From: Flavobacteriales bacterium
GTDB lineage: Bacteria; Bacteroidota; Bacteroidia; Flavobacteriales_F; PHOS-HE28
NCBI GenBank assembly: GCA_016721825.1
Contig: JADKHI010000006.1
Location: 62,001 to 126,000 of the forward strand
Length of the DNA: 64,000 bases
Direction: 5' to 3'
Of this stretch, positions 45,892 to 55,300 are shown piece after piece (the stretch's first letter is position 1; the number at the start of each line of letters is the position of its first letter). Both the position numbers and the translations under genes were made by a program. Below the pieces are notes generated by a model. The model made no database searches and had not been told where the DNA came from. It saw nothing but the letters and a program-made list of their open reading frames with translations.

Positions 45892-47154
45892 ATGGGTATC
45901 CGGCAACCACGCGGCAATGCACTACAACGGTTCTGGAACAAGCTCGGGCCGGGCCTGATCACAGGGGCTTCGGATGATGATCCATCGGGCATCGCCACCT
46001 ATTCACAGGCGGGTGCCCGCTTCGGGCCACAGTTGCTGTGGACGGCCATCGTCACCTATCCGCTCATGGTGGTGGTGCAGGAGATGTGCGCGCGCATCGG
46101 CATGGTCACGGGCCACGGCCTCATGGGCACCATCAAGCGGTACTATCCCCGCTGGTTGATGTACGTGATCCTGGGGATCAGCTTCCCCTCCATCGTCCTG
46201 AACATCGGGGCCGACATCGCCGGCATGGGGGCGGTGGGCAACCTGCTCTTCCCCCAGGTGCCGGGGGCGGTTTTCTCGGCGGTCTTCACGGGCATCCTGA
46301 TGTACACCATCATCAAATGGTCCTACCGTCGCATTTCGAAGGTACTGAAGTGGTTGTGCATCACCCTGTTCAGTTACCTGCTGATCCCCTTCCTCATTGA
46401 TACGGACTGGTGGGCCGTATTGCGCAGCACGGTGCTGCCCACCTTCACCACCGATGCCGCCTACTACATGGCGCTGGTCGGTATCCTGGGCACCACCATA
46501 TCGCCCTACCTCTTCTTCTGGCAGGCCTCCATGGAAGTGGAGGAGAAGCAACGGCGGCATTTGGTGGTTGACAAACAGCTCATCAGCGATGTGGAGCTCG
46601 ACGTGCGCGGTGGCATGCTCTTCACCAACATCGTCTTCTACTTCATCATCCTGGCCTCGGGCACAGTGTTATACACCGCCGGCATCCACGAGATCGGCAC
46701 GGTGGAAGAGGCCGCACGCGCCTTGAAACCGCTGGCGGGTGATATGGCCTACGCGCTTTTCGCCTTGGGTGTGATCGGCACGGGCTTCCTGGCCATACCC
46801 GTGCTGGGCGGCGCGCTCAGCTACATGATGGCGGAGGCCTTCGATTGGCCCGAAGGGTTGAACAAGAAGTTCCACCAGGCGCGCGGCTTCTACATCACGT
46901 TGGTGGTCTCCCTGCTCGTGGGCCTGGGCATCAACTTCATCGGCATCAGCCCCATCCAGGCGCTCATCTGGACGGCCGTGCTTTACGGCCTCACCGCACC
47001 GGTGCTCATCGGCGTCATCCTCCACATCTGCAACGATCGCAGCATCCTTGGCGACTATGTGAACGACCGGCGCAAGAACATCTGGGCCTTCATCACCTTG
47101 CTGCTGATGACCAGCGCGGCCGTGGCGTCGCTGTACTTCCAGTTCCTCGCCTGA
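45892..47154 (+). CDS. Divergent NRAMP-family divalent metal transporter
   Basis: A 420-residue protein with about 11 transmembrane helices. TM1 carries GPGLITGASDDDPSGIATYS, where canonical NRAMPs have DPGN; TM6 carries LGTTISPYLFFWQASMEVEE, where canonical manganese/iron transporters have the Met-Pro-His motif. The missing methionine suggests a substrate other than the usual Mn2+/Fe2+, perhaps harder cations such as Mg2+, as known for NRAMP-related proteins that lost this residue. The start at 45892 (MGIRQPRGNALQRF) is preferred over an upstream in-frame TTG. A small membrane protein follows after 3 bp. Confidence 0.88.
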   Translation: MGIRQPRGNALQRFWNKLGPGLITGASDDDPSGIATYSQAGARFGPQLLWTAIVTYPLMVVVQEMCARIGMVTGHGLMGTIKRYYPRWLMYVILGISFPSIVLNIGADIAGMGAVGNLLFPQVPGAVFSAVFTGILMYTIIKWSYRRISKVLKWLCITLFSYLLIPFLIDTDWWAVLRSTVLPTFTTDAAYYMALVGILGTTISPYLFFWQASMEVEEKQRRHLVVDKQLISDVELDVRGGMLFTNIVFYFIILASGTVLYTAGIHEIGTVEEAARALKPLAGDMAYALFALGVIGTGFLAIPVLGGALSYMMAEAFDWPEGLNKKFHQARGFYITLVVSLLVGLGINFIGISPIQALIWTAVLYGLTAPVLIGVILHICNDRSILGDYVNDRRKNIWAFITLLLMTSAAVASLYFQFLA

Positions 47155-47157
47155 GCC

Positions 47158-47367
47158 GTGGCTGTCGGCGTGCTGCATTCGCCCATGGCCTGGGCCATCA
47201 TCAGCACGGGGGCGTCCATCGCGTTATTGGTACTTGTGCTCCGGTCGTGGCACAAGCAGCGCTCGCACCGTGCGGCGCTGAACGCCGAACTGGATGAGGC
47301 GCTGCGCAGGACGAAAGAACCGGGCACCACCAACGGTCCGTTACGCCTGCGGCACCGGATGAATTGA
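47158..47367 (+). CDS. Small single-pass membrane protein, GTG start
   Basis: A 69-residue frame starting with GTG 3 bp after the transporter stop; an internal ATG at 47185 is an alternative. One hydrophobic helix (AWAIISTGASIALLVLVL) is followed by a basic/acidic tail (RSWHKQRSHRAALNAELDEA). The spacing suggests translation coupled to the NRAMP gene. No family recognised. Confidence 0.5.
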   Translation: MAVGVLHSPMAWAIISTGASIALLVLVLRSWHKQRSHRAALNAELDEALRRTKEPGTTNGPLRLRHRMN

Positions 47368-47848
47368 GCGACGGTTGGCCAGCCCGCCAGCACGGACGAT
47401 CGGTGGGCAACGAACCGCAACGTATAGCCCGTTCGTCGGGATCCTTGTCGTGAAGGGCCTCCATGCCCCTCACCACCTCCATTCCGGCGCACGGGCCGGA
47501 ACCCCTACGCAGACCGTCTTCACCCGCTTCAAAAAGTGCATATAAACCTCGCCAGGGTCTCCGAAGGGACCCTGGCGCTCTTCCAATGACCGCAGGGTCA
47601 CCGAAGCGGAAGACCCTTCAGCGGTTGGATCGCACCACAGCCTGCAAGCCTCGGATCATCGGGGAACCACCCATGGACCAGCGGGGATCGGACAAACCGC
47701 CACCCCCGCCGTCAGCTCCGAGCTTCATCATCGAACGTTGACACGAGGTGGATAGGCTGATGCTTCAGCGATCCAGCCCTCGCCGCATTCAACTCAGCCC
47801 GCTGCGCGTCGATCCCATCCACTTACTTCGTACTTCCATCGCATCACC
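47368..47848. other. Intergenic region with a strong hairpin
   Basis: About 480 bp between the small membrane protein gene and the next T9SS gene. The only clear structure is the hairpin at 47551-47576. Short Pro-rich frames exist (47586-47741) but I do not consider them supported. Confidence 0.5.
47551..47576 (+). terminator. Hairpin, possible terminator
   Basis: GCCAGGGTC (47551-47559), loop TCCGAAGG, GACCCTGGC (47568-47576): a perfect 9-bp stem, followed by GCTCTTCC. It lies 180 bp after the last gene of the NRAMP group. Confidence 0.5.
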
Positions 47849-49576
47849 ATGCACGTTCGCTGCTGCCTTGCACTCACCCTCGTTCTGGTACTTTCCTTTT
47901 CCATGTCGGCCCAAGTGCCTACCTGGACCTGGGGCGCCTCCTTTGGCACCGTTTCCGATGATAAGGTGAACTCCTTGGCCGCCGATGCCGCAGGGAACAT
48001 TTACGCCACCGGCTATTTCCGCAACACGGTGGACTTCGATCCGCAGGCCGGTATCAGTAACCTCACCGCCAACTATGTTGATGTGTTCATCCTGAAGTTG
48101 AACAATGGTGGCGGGCTGGAATGGGCCAAGCGCATCGGTTCGACTTCATTTTCCGCTGCGGAATTGGGCCAGTGCATTGCGCTCGATCCGGTCGGCAACA
48201 TCTATGTAGCGGGCCAGATCGGCATTGACACAGTGGACATGGACCCTGGTCCTGGCACGTTCTACCTCACCGGTACAAGCAGCCGCGATGCCTTTGTTCT
48301 GAAGCTCGACGCGGTGGGCGACTTGGTGTGGGCGAAGCAGATCACGGGACCCCAGGATGAACTGCCCATCGCCATGGTGGTGGACGTTGCAGGCAGTGTG
48401 CACCTCTGCGGTCGCTTCAACGGCACGGGTGTGGACTTCGATCCCGGCTCAGACACCTTGTTGATCAACAGTGCCGGCAATACGGACAGTTTCGTGATGA
48501 AGCTGGACCCGTTGGGTGACCTGGCCTGGGCCACCACCATGAGCAGTGCCGCGCCCGAACTGGAAGAGGCGCTGGGCATAGCCGTGGATGCGGCGGGGCA
48601 TGTGTACACGACCGGCGTGTTCGCGGGAACGGTGGATCTCGACCCAGGGCCAGGTACAGTGAACATGACCGCCGTTGAGGACCTGGACATCTTCATCCAG
48701 AAACTGACGAGCGATGGCCAGTTGGTGTGGGCGCGGTCCATCGGTGGGAACGGTCCACAACGTGCGGAAGGGATCGCATTGGACGCATCAGCGAACATCC
48801 TGCTCACGGGGTCGTATCCGGACAGCGACACGGATCTCGACCCGAATGCCGGCACGGAGATCCGCAGCGCATGGCCCAACGACCTCTTCGTGCTGAAGCT
48901 CGATAGCGCGAGCAATTTCCAATGGGTGCGCACCATGGGCGAGGGCGCGCCCCAATACTGCAGAGGCATCGACATCGCCACGGATGACGACGGAAGTGTT
49001 TTCGCAAGTGCCTACCTCACGGACAGTATGGACTGCGATCCCGGGTCCGATTCCTTGTTCGTTGCTTCGGTCGGCCAGCAGGATGTCCTGGTCTTCAAGT
49101 TGAACGACGGAGGTGATCTGCAATGGGCCACCACCATACAAGGCACCTACAACGAGATACCAAGCGCCTTGGCCCTTGGCGATGCAGGCGGTGTTTACGT
49201 ATCGGCCAATTACCACAGCCCACAGATCAGCTTCGGTGGCATCACCGTGAACAACGCGAGCGGTGGTTCGTCCACCACCGACATGGTGATCGCGCGGCTG
49301 GACAGCACGGACCTGGCGACGAGCTTGCCGACGAACACCGACACCCATTCGCCGGGTGCGGTGGTGTATCCCGTTCCGTTCAGCGACGAGCTGCTGGTGT
49401 CCGGCACCGATGCGAACGAACTGATCCAACTACTGGACGCGACCGGTCGTGTGGTGCTGCGCGCGCGCACGACCGAAGGCCTCACCCGGTTGAACACCGT
49501 GGCCCTGGCGCCGGGAGCGTATGTGCTCGCTACGGAAGGAATATCAGGTGCAAGGGCGCGCGTGTTGAAGTGGTGA
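47849..49576 (+). CDS. T9SS type A cargo protein with SBBP-like propeller
   Basis: A 575-residue exported protein: signal peptide HVRCCLALTLVLVLSFSMSA-Q, then about eight repeats of the type DAAGNIYATGYFRNTVDFDP / LKLNNGGGLEWAKRIG, with a recurrent VDFDPG or VDLDPGPGT element between blades. The C-terminal about 75 residues (VVYPVPFSDELLVSG, LLDATGRVVLRAR, PGAYVLATEG) are the sorting domain. The VDxDPGPG blade type is shared with the gene at 50526-52202 on the other strand (VDFDPGPGEALSPPG), so the two flank a RAYT gene as related cargo proteins. Confidence 0.83.
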   Translation: MHVRCCLALTLVLVLSFSMSAQVPTWTWGASFGTVSDDKVNSLAADAAGNIYATGYFRNTVDFDPQAGISNLTANYVDVFILKLNNGGGLEWAKRIGSTSFSAAELGQCIALDPVGNIYVAGQIGIDTVDMDPGPGTFYLTGTSSRDAFVLKLDAVGDLVWAKQITGPQDELPIAMVVDVAGSVHLCGRFNGTGVDFDPGSDTLLINSAGNTDSFVMKLDPLGDLAWATTMSSAAPELEEALGIAVDAAGHVYTTGVFAGTVDLDPGPGTVNMTAVEDLDIFIQKLTSDGQLVWARSIGGNGPQRAEGIALDASANILLTGSYPDSDTDLDPNAGTEIRSAWPNDLFVLKLDSASNFQWVRTMGEGAPQYCRGIDIATDDDGSVFASAYLTDSMDCDPGSDSLFVASVGQQDVLVFKLNDGGDLQWATTIQGTYNEIPSALALGDAGGVYVSANYHSPQISFGGITVNNASGGSSTTDMVIARLDSTDLATSLPTNTDTHSPGAVVYPVPFSDELLVSGTDANELIQLLDATGRVVLRARTTEGLTRLNTVALAPGAYVLATEGISGARARVLKW

Positions 49577-49641
49577 GCCCACGCGTCGCGCACGACCTGT
49601 CGGCAACGACGAGAGAGTTCAACATGGGGGTGTTCGACGTG

Positions 49642-49657
49642 ATCACCGGTTGAACCG
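49642..49657. repeat. REP-like 16-bp direct repeat, left copy at RAYT gene
   Basis: ATCACCGGTTGAACCG, extended here to a perfect palindrome ACCGGTT-G-AACCGGT (49645-49659). It includes the stop codon of the RAYT gene. The same 16 bp occur at 50425-50440 upstream of the gene. Confidence 0.7.
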
Positions 49658-50410
49658 GTCCCCTTTCCAATTGGCAGGATTCTCCGCGATGTACTGCGCA
49701 ATGCGTTCGTGTTCCCCGTCATCGCGGATCACGCGGTCCCAATAATTGCGTTGCCATACGGGCGTGCCGTGGGGCAACAACCCATCGCGGTACGCCATGC
49801 GCGTAACCGCGGATTTGTACGCCCGAACGATGCGCCCCAACGAACCCACGGGTACGATGGGCATGGTGGGTTTCGGTGGCGCGTTGGCATCGGCGGGTGG
49901 GTGTAGGGGTCGATCATGATCGGCCCGTATCTGTCCGTCGGTCCGGCGTTGTGCGGTGGGCGCATTGGTCATGTTATTGTTCGGGTCATCCGTCGCGGTT
50001 TCCGGTATTCCGGTTTGCGGCGTTCCATCCGGTGCCGGCATGGTATCGGGCCGTTGTATGGCATCATCGTCCGGCATGGGGTCTGGCGTTTGCACGGTAT
50101 CGGGCCGATCATGATCGGCCCCTACGGTTCCCGGGACGACCAACCGTTCCCGTATCATCACGATCCCATGCACATGGTTCGGCATCACCACGAATTCCCC
50201 GACATCCACATGCGGCATGTGTTCCGGTATCGCATCCCAACACCGTTGTGCCCATTCACCGATCGGTGATGGATGCATCACGCCGTCCGCGATCCGTCCG
50301 AACAGGTGTAACCGGTCCTGGGTGCAGATGGTCAGGTAATACGCGCCGCATTGGGCATAATCGTATCCCTGCCATCGAATGGTGGCGCGTTGCGGCAATT
50401 CGCGGGGCAT
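49643..50410 (-). CDS. REP-associated tyrosine transposase (RAYT, IS200-like HUH)
   Basis: A 255-residue Y1 HUH-family protein. Blocks: TIRWQGYDYAQCGAYYLTIC at the N-terminus, EFVVMPNHVHGIVMI with the HxH metal motif, and the catalytic tyrosine in ERIAQYIAENPANWKGDRF. Such single-copy RAYTs act on palindromic REP sequences rather than on their own IS ends. Between the HUH motif and the C-terminal half is an extra Asp/Pro/Thr-rich stretch (about residues 96-175) containing DHDRP twice; usual relatives are nearer 180 residues. Copies of a 16-bp REP-like repeat lie on both sides. The gene probably helps spread intergenic palindromes in this genome. Confidence 0.85.
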   Translation of the reverse strand: MPRELPQRATIRWQGYDYAQCGAYYLTICTQDRLHLFGRIADGVMHPSPIGEWAQRCWDAIPEHMPHVDVGEFVVMPNHVHGIVMIRERLVVPGTVGADHDRPDTVQTPDPMPDDDAIQRPDTMPAPDGTPQTGIPETATDDPNNNMTNAPTAQRRTDGQIRADHDRPLHPPADANAPPKPTMPIVPVGSLGRIVRAYKSAVTRMAYRDGLLPHGTPVWQRNYWDRVIRDDGEHERIAQYIAENPANWKGDRFNR

Positions 50411-50424
50411 GAACGAATATCGCC

Positions 50425-50440
50425 ATCACCGGTTGAACCG
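50425..50440. repeat. REP-like 16-bp direct repeat, right copy at RAYT gene
   Basis: ATCACCGGTTGAACCG, identical to 49642-49657 and in the same orientation, 15 bp upstream of the RAYT start codon. The palindrome is imperfect here, with CC replacing the final GT. Confidence 0.7.
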
Positions 50441-50525
50441 CCCCTCGTCGATCCACCACAGGGGTTGCCCGTAGACGCCCCTGCGTTCTTCGGTCCACCC
50501 ACGCAAGCGGCCCACAGCACCCTCA

Positions 50526-52202
50526 TCACATCACCACGAACCGCGCACTACCCTGCCCCTTCGCCCCGCTCCAGTGCAGCAGGTAGGTGCCGGGCCTCAG
50601 GTCGCGAACGGACAGTTGCATCACGTGCTCCTGAGCGCTGAGGCGCATCACGGGGCGTCCGGCCGCATCCAGCACCTGCAGCGCATCGCCGCGCTCGAAG
50701 GCACCGGTGAGGGTCAGTTGATCGCGGGTCGGGTTGGGGTACAGTTGCAGGGTCGCGTGGGGCGGGGTCTCGCGCAGCGCGGTGGTCAGGTCCACGCCGT
50801 ACTTCACCGTGTAGATGGTGCTGCCCGCATCCGAATAGAGGGAATCGGAAGGACCTGGATAGAACACGGCCGTATCCGAGAAGGTGCCCGTCATGAACAC
50901 ATTGCCCAACTGGTCCACCGCGGCGCCGTTGGAGGTATCGAAGCTCTCCGGGCTGTTCACCATGCGCACCCACAGGAAGTCGCCGGTGGCCGTGTACTGC
51001 GCGGTGAACACGTCGTTGGCCTGCAGGGGCGCCAGGATCGTCTCGCCCGGGCCCGGGTCGTAGTCCTGCGTTTGCGCGATGGCGCAGGTCACCACCACGC
51101 CGCCTTGCGGGTCCAGGGCGATGTCGCCCACGCAATCGAAGTGGATGTTGCCTTGCAGCTGGCGGGCCCACACCGCGTTGCCGCTGGTGTCCAGCCGCGC
51201 GAAGAGCGTTTGCGGATAGGTGGGCGATGGCGGCACCAGTTCCAGCAGGCCCGCACCGGGGTCGGCATCCACCGTGCCGCGGAACGAGGCGAAGACGTAC
51301 ACGCTGCTGTCCGTGGCGCGCACCACTTCCCCGCTCATGTCGCCCACGGCGCTCTGGCTCTTCAGCCACAGCACCTCGCCCGCCGTATCCGTCTTGCACA
51401 GGTAGGTGGCCATGGGGTTGCTCGGCAGGGTCAGCGTGTGCGTGCCGTTCACCGTGGTGGTGCCCTTGCAGGCGCCATAGAGGTAGAGTCGGTCGCCGGC
51501 GCAGGCCACGGAGAAGGCGCGTTGCATGCCGCTGCCCGTGATGCTTTTCGCCCACAGGAAGGCGCCGGCAGCGCTGTACTTGGCATAGTACCCGTCCCAC
51601 ACCCCGCCGCCGTGCTGCAGGGTGGTGTCGCCATTGCCGAAGCTCACGTCATCGCTGGTCATCCCCGTCACGTACACGTTGTTCGCCGCGTCCACCGCCA
51701 GGCCATGGTCCTGGTCCTCGCCGGGACCGGTGATGCGCTGCAGCCACAGGAACTGCCCGGCGGAAGAGAGCTTCAGCACGAAGCAATCGTAATAGCCTGC
51801 GCCGGGGGCCACGGTATCCGGCCCCATGTCCCAGTCGAAGTAGCTGCTGAAGTAGCCCGTCACCAGCACGTCGCCGTTGCCGTCCACGGCCACGTTCTTG
51901 GCGATCTCGGTGCCGCTGCCGCCCGCCACGTAATGCCACAGGTAGTCGCCCTCGTTCGTGTACTTCACCACGTAGATGTCGCCGTTCGTGCCGCTGCCCG
52001 GCGGGCTCAGCGCCTCCCCGGGTCCGGGGTCGAAGTCCACCGGTGTGTTCACATTGCCGCAGGCGTAAACGTTGCCCTGTGCATCCACGGCCACGGCCTT
52101 GCTCACCCCGTAGCCCACCGGCGCGGCCCAGGCAAAGAGCTGCGCGCGCGCAACGAAGGAGGACGTGACCAGGGCGAGGGCGAGCAGCGGGCGGAGGAAC
52201 AT
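50526..52202 (-). CDS. T9SS type A cargo protein with SBBP-like propeller
   Basis: A 558-residue exported protein. The start at 52202 is followed by signal peptide FLRPLLALALVTSSFVARAQ; upstream in-frame codons have no support. Repeats include DAQGNVYACGNVNTPVDFDP, DGNGDVLVTGYFSSYFDWDM, DAANNVYVTGMTSDDVSFGN and DPQGGVVVTCAIAQTQDYDP, most followed by FLWLQRI/FLWAKSI-type strands. The end (LYPNPTRDQLTLTGAFERG, VLDAAGRPVMRLS, PGTYLLHWSGAKG) is a sorting domain. TACTTTGG, close to TAnnTTTG, lies 4 bp before the ATG, so the transcript may be nearly leaderless. It is divergent from the SEC-C/nuclease gene. Confidence 0.85.
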   Translation of the reverse strand: MFLRPLLALALVTSSFVARAQLFAWAAPVGYGVSKAVAVDAQGNVYACGNVNTPVDFDPGPGEALSPPGSGTNGDIYVVKYTNEGDYLWHYVAGGSGTEIAKNVAVDGNGDVLVTGYFSSYFDWDMGPDTVAPGAGYYDCFVLKLSSAGQFLWLQRITGPGEDQDHGLAVDAANNVYVTGMTSDDVSFGNGDTTLQHGGGVWDGYYAKYSAAGAFLWAKSITGSGMQRAFSVACAGDRLYLYGACKGTTTVNGTHTLTLPSNPMATYLCKTDTAGEVLWLKSQSAVGDMSGEVVRATDSSVYVFASFRGTVDADPGAGLLELVPPSPTYPQTLFARLDTSGNAVWARQLQGNIHFDCVGDIALDPQGGVVVTCAIAQTQDYDPGPGETILAPLQANDVFTAQYTATGDFLWVRMVNSPESFDTSNGAAVDQLGNVFMTGTFSDTAVFYPGPSDSLYSDAGSTIYTVKYGVDLTTALRETPPHATLQLYPNPTRDQLTLTGAFERGDALQVLDAAGRPVMRLSAQEHVMQLSVRDLRPGTYLLHWSGAKGQGSARFVVM

Positions 52203-52375
52203 GGAGCCAAAGTAAATAGCGACCAAGGCAAGTACACGGTGCGCCAACGTGCGTTCATCGGTGTGGGCGTGCCGACTCGAGACCCGCTTTCGCGCTTTCC
52301 GCAAAGACTCGCTGGATTACCGGCTGTGGGCTTTCCGCGAATCGCTCTCGCTATTTCCGCCTGACCTTTGCCTCT

Positions 52376-55300
52376 GTGAAAAAGGTTGGACGGAACGATC
52401 CATGCCCGTGTGGGAGCGGTAAGAAATACAAGAAGTGTTGTCTGGACACACCTGTCGTGCCGCAAACTCATCCGAGTATGGCCGACTTGATGGCAAGAAT
52501 GAAGGCCGGGGCTTTTACAAAGAAGAGCCATGATCCTTCGGCATACTTCAAGGGGATTGATAACAACTCTCTTGTAGGGCTCTTAGCCCTACTCCAAGCC
52601 CTGCCCGAGAACCACGGGAAGAACATTCGTATTGAAGAGTTGCAGCGCAAGGCATTGCAGATTCGCTCACAGGCTCAGAACAGATCGATCGACATCCCCG
52701 AACTGCGGAAATACGTTCAGGAGCACTACCCACACAATTCGTTGGAAGACCCACCGCAGAATCTCTTCACCGAGAACATCATGACTCCTCTCGGGAACAG
52801 ACTTCTCTTTGCCGGGATAACTGAGAATCAGATCTTCACTCTCCAGCAGTTCCTGACCATTCTTGGGAATCCGAACGTTGAGCTGCCAAACGAGTTCCGT
52901 GAGACAGCGATGGGGGCTGTGCTGCTCCTGTTGACTATTTCCGATCGGGTTGTGCAGGGCTTGGGCTATGGGCGTTACACAGTCTCGAAACCAGACGACG
53001 ACAATCAGATCTTCTTCCCGTCCGAGGATTTCATCGCGCGGCACGTTGGCGCCTTCACATTCAGCGAAGCAGAGCTACATGCGCTTGCTAGCTCAATCGC
53101 GACACCTCCGGAATTGCTAGACCACTTTCTCCTCAGCCCAGCGCAAGCCGACTTGGATGTCAGTGATCACGAGGATGACCCACTGCTGTTCCAACCGATT
53201 CTCAAGGACGACAAGACATACCATCTTCTGTCTCCCACATCGATCGCTTTTGCTTGCGTCAATAAGGTTATCGACCTGGCAACACGTTATGGGGTGAAGA
53301 AGGAGTTCCTTGAACGCTATTCAGAGACTACTTGGACCTATTCCACCTTCATGCTTGATGATCTCGGGTACTCCCGATTGCAGTACGACTTCCCGCCTCA
53401 CGACTTACCCATTCATGAGGGGCTATTTCAGCTTGACACCGACAAGTTCGCCTATGTCCTATTTCAGTACGACAATGGGGATCAGTACAACGCGGACCAT
53501 CCCTTCACGCCCTACTACGACGAAGCCCTGAACGAGAAGGTGCAAGCTCGGAGGAAGGAAGTATTCCATGCGTTGAGAGGTGATTCTCGACTTGATCCTG
53601 TCCGCCTCTTTAACCTCAATCTATTCCTCGGCATTGGCCGCCCAACGCAGCACTCCTTCGGGCCAACTACCGCTTCTTGGCGTGTGCTTGGCTTCAATGT
53701 CCCCGAACTCCAATACCTCTATCGGTCGGGCTTGTGTCATAGCCTCACACTATGGAACTACAGCAATGCGTATGAGGCCAGCAATATCGACACTCCGTTC
53801 TTCCTCACGAACATTGCCTTCTATCTGACCCATGACGAGAGCTTCTACTTCGATGACGGGCATTACGACTTTATGACTCTTCAGGTCGGATTCGAACTCG
53901 ACTTCCGGCTTGAAGCTACCCAGCGCTTTGATGCTCATTCAGCGCTGTATACCATCAATGGCAAGTCACGACATGTACCGCTAAGCAGGATCATACAGCC
54001 GGCAAGACTGCCACTCTACTCCACTGAGACCTCACCTGGCTTGCCCTTTTTGGTGACCCTCGATTCACTCAACGTGCGAGTCTGGATTCGGCTCATGAAG
54101 AATGAACATGACGAGACAGACGGAGGGCAAAGGGAGACCTCTTTCGCGAAGGAGGTTTGTACCTCCATTGCGTATTGGCTCAACGAAGCAAGCCTTGATA
54201 TCAACCGGATTATTGGTGATGACACTCCAGATTCCATCATCATTGCCGTGGACTTGTCGAAGCAGGAAGACGCGACGGCCTACATGTACGAGACGCCCTC
54301 TACGGATGCTGTACTGAGGCCGATCACATGTGCCCTTTATGGCCGTGTTATTGAACTGAGACTTGACAAGTACTTCTACCACTCGCTCCATCGAGATGAC
54401 AACAGGGGCGAGCAAAACTTGGTCAACGCGGTTATTCAGGGTATTGTAAAGATTCTCCGACCGCGATCCTTTGAATCGGAGGGGCTAGAGGAACAAGTGC
54501 GCGGTATCATCAGAGCTCGCGTTCCACTTGGGCGAATGAAGAAGCTCCTAGTCCAACTCGCCGATGAGGACATCCGGGTAAACTCTAGCAATGTGAAGGG
54601 AGTACGGAAGCTCCATCGGTACGATGTAAACCGCCAGATCGATGGCCTTGCCAAGAAGCTCACAAAGAAGCCATATCGTCCGAGAAAACGATTGCCTCCT
54701 CCTGAGAAGCAGACCTTACTGCATGCAGTCGTAGACGACTTCTACAATGGTCTTCGCTCAACGTTGAAGCGTTATGAGTCCAAAGATGTACTCATCAAGC
54801 TCCTCAAGTTCTATGAATCGGCGATTCAGGTACGGAAGCGCCAAGAATTCGAAGCTACTCCCCTAGCAGAGTGCTTTGCTCATCACTGTGACATCGAAGC
54901 AGTGATAGCAGAAAAGCGGAGAAGCAATGCTCAGTATTCCGTGACCTTACGATGCCTCATTGAGCACGTTGCGGCTGAAGCTTCGGACGGCAGAGATCCA
55001 TTCGACTATGAGGGAGTTGACGGTACACTGGCGTACATGCTGAACATCGTCAACTGGGGTAGTCTCAGTGATGACTTGCGGTTTGAAATTGCGGACATCG
55101 AAGTGTCGTTGCTTGAATCAGGTCGCGTTGGGACAGACAAGAAATTTGAGATCACTCTGGCGGGTTTCCACCAAGCAAAGCTTATTGAGGACCTCGAGGA
55201 CCTCGGGCAATCGTTTGGCAGTTCATTCAATCCGATACGGATAGACGCAGCACCCCCAAAGAGAAATACTGCGTTCGAGGATGCCTTTCACGACGAGTTC

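Noticed and set aside
47463..47741. Pro-rich 92-codon frame in the 47.4-47.8 kb gap
   Set aside because: It spans a strong hairpin and has no signal, motif or repeat support.
50574..52364. 596-codon plus-strand frame opposite a T9SS gene
   Set aside because: Shadow of a well-supported cargo gene; low-complexity His/Val/Arg-rich translation.
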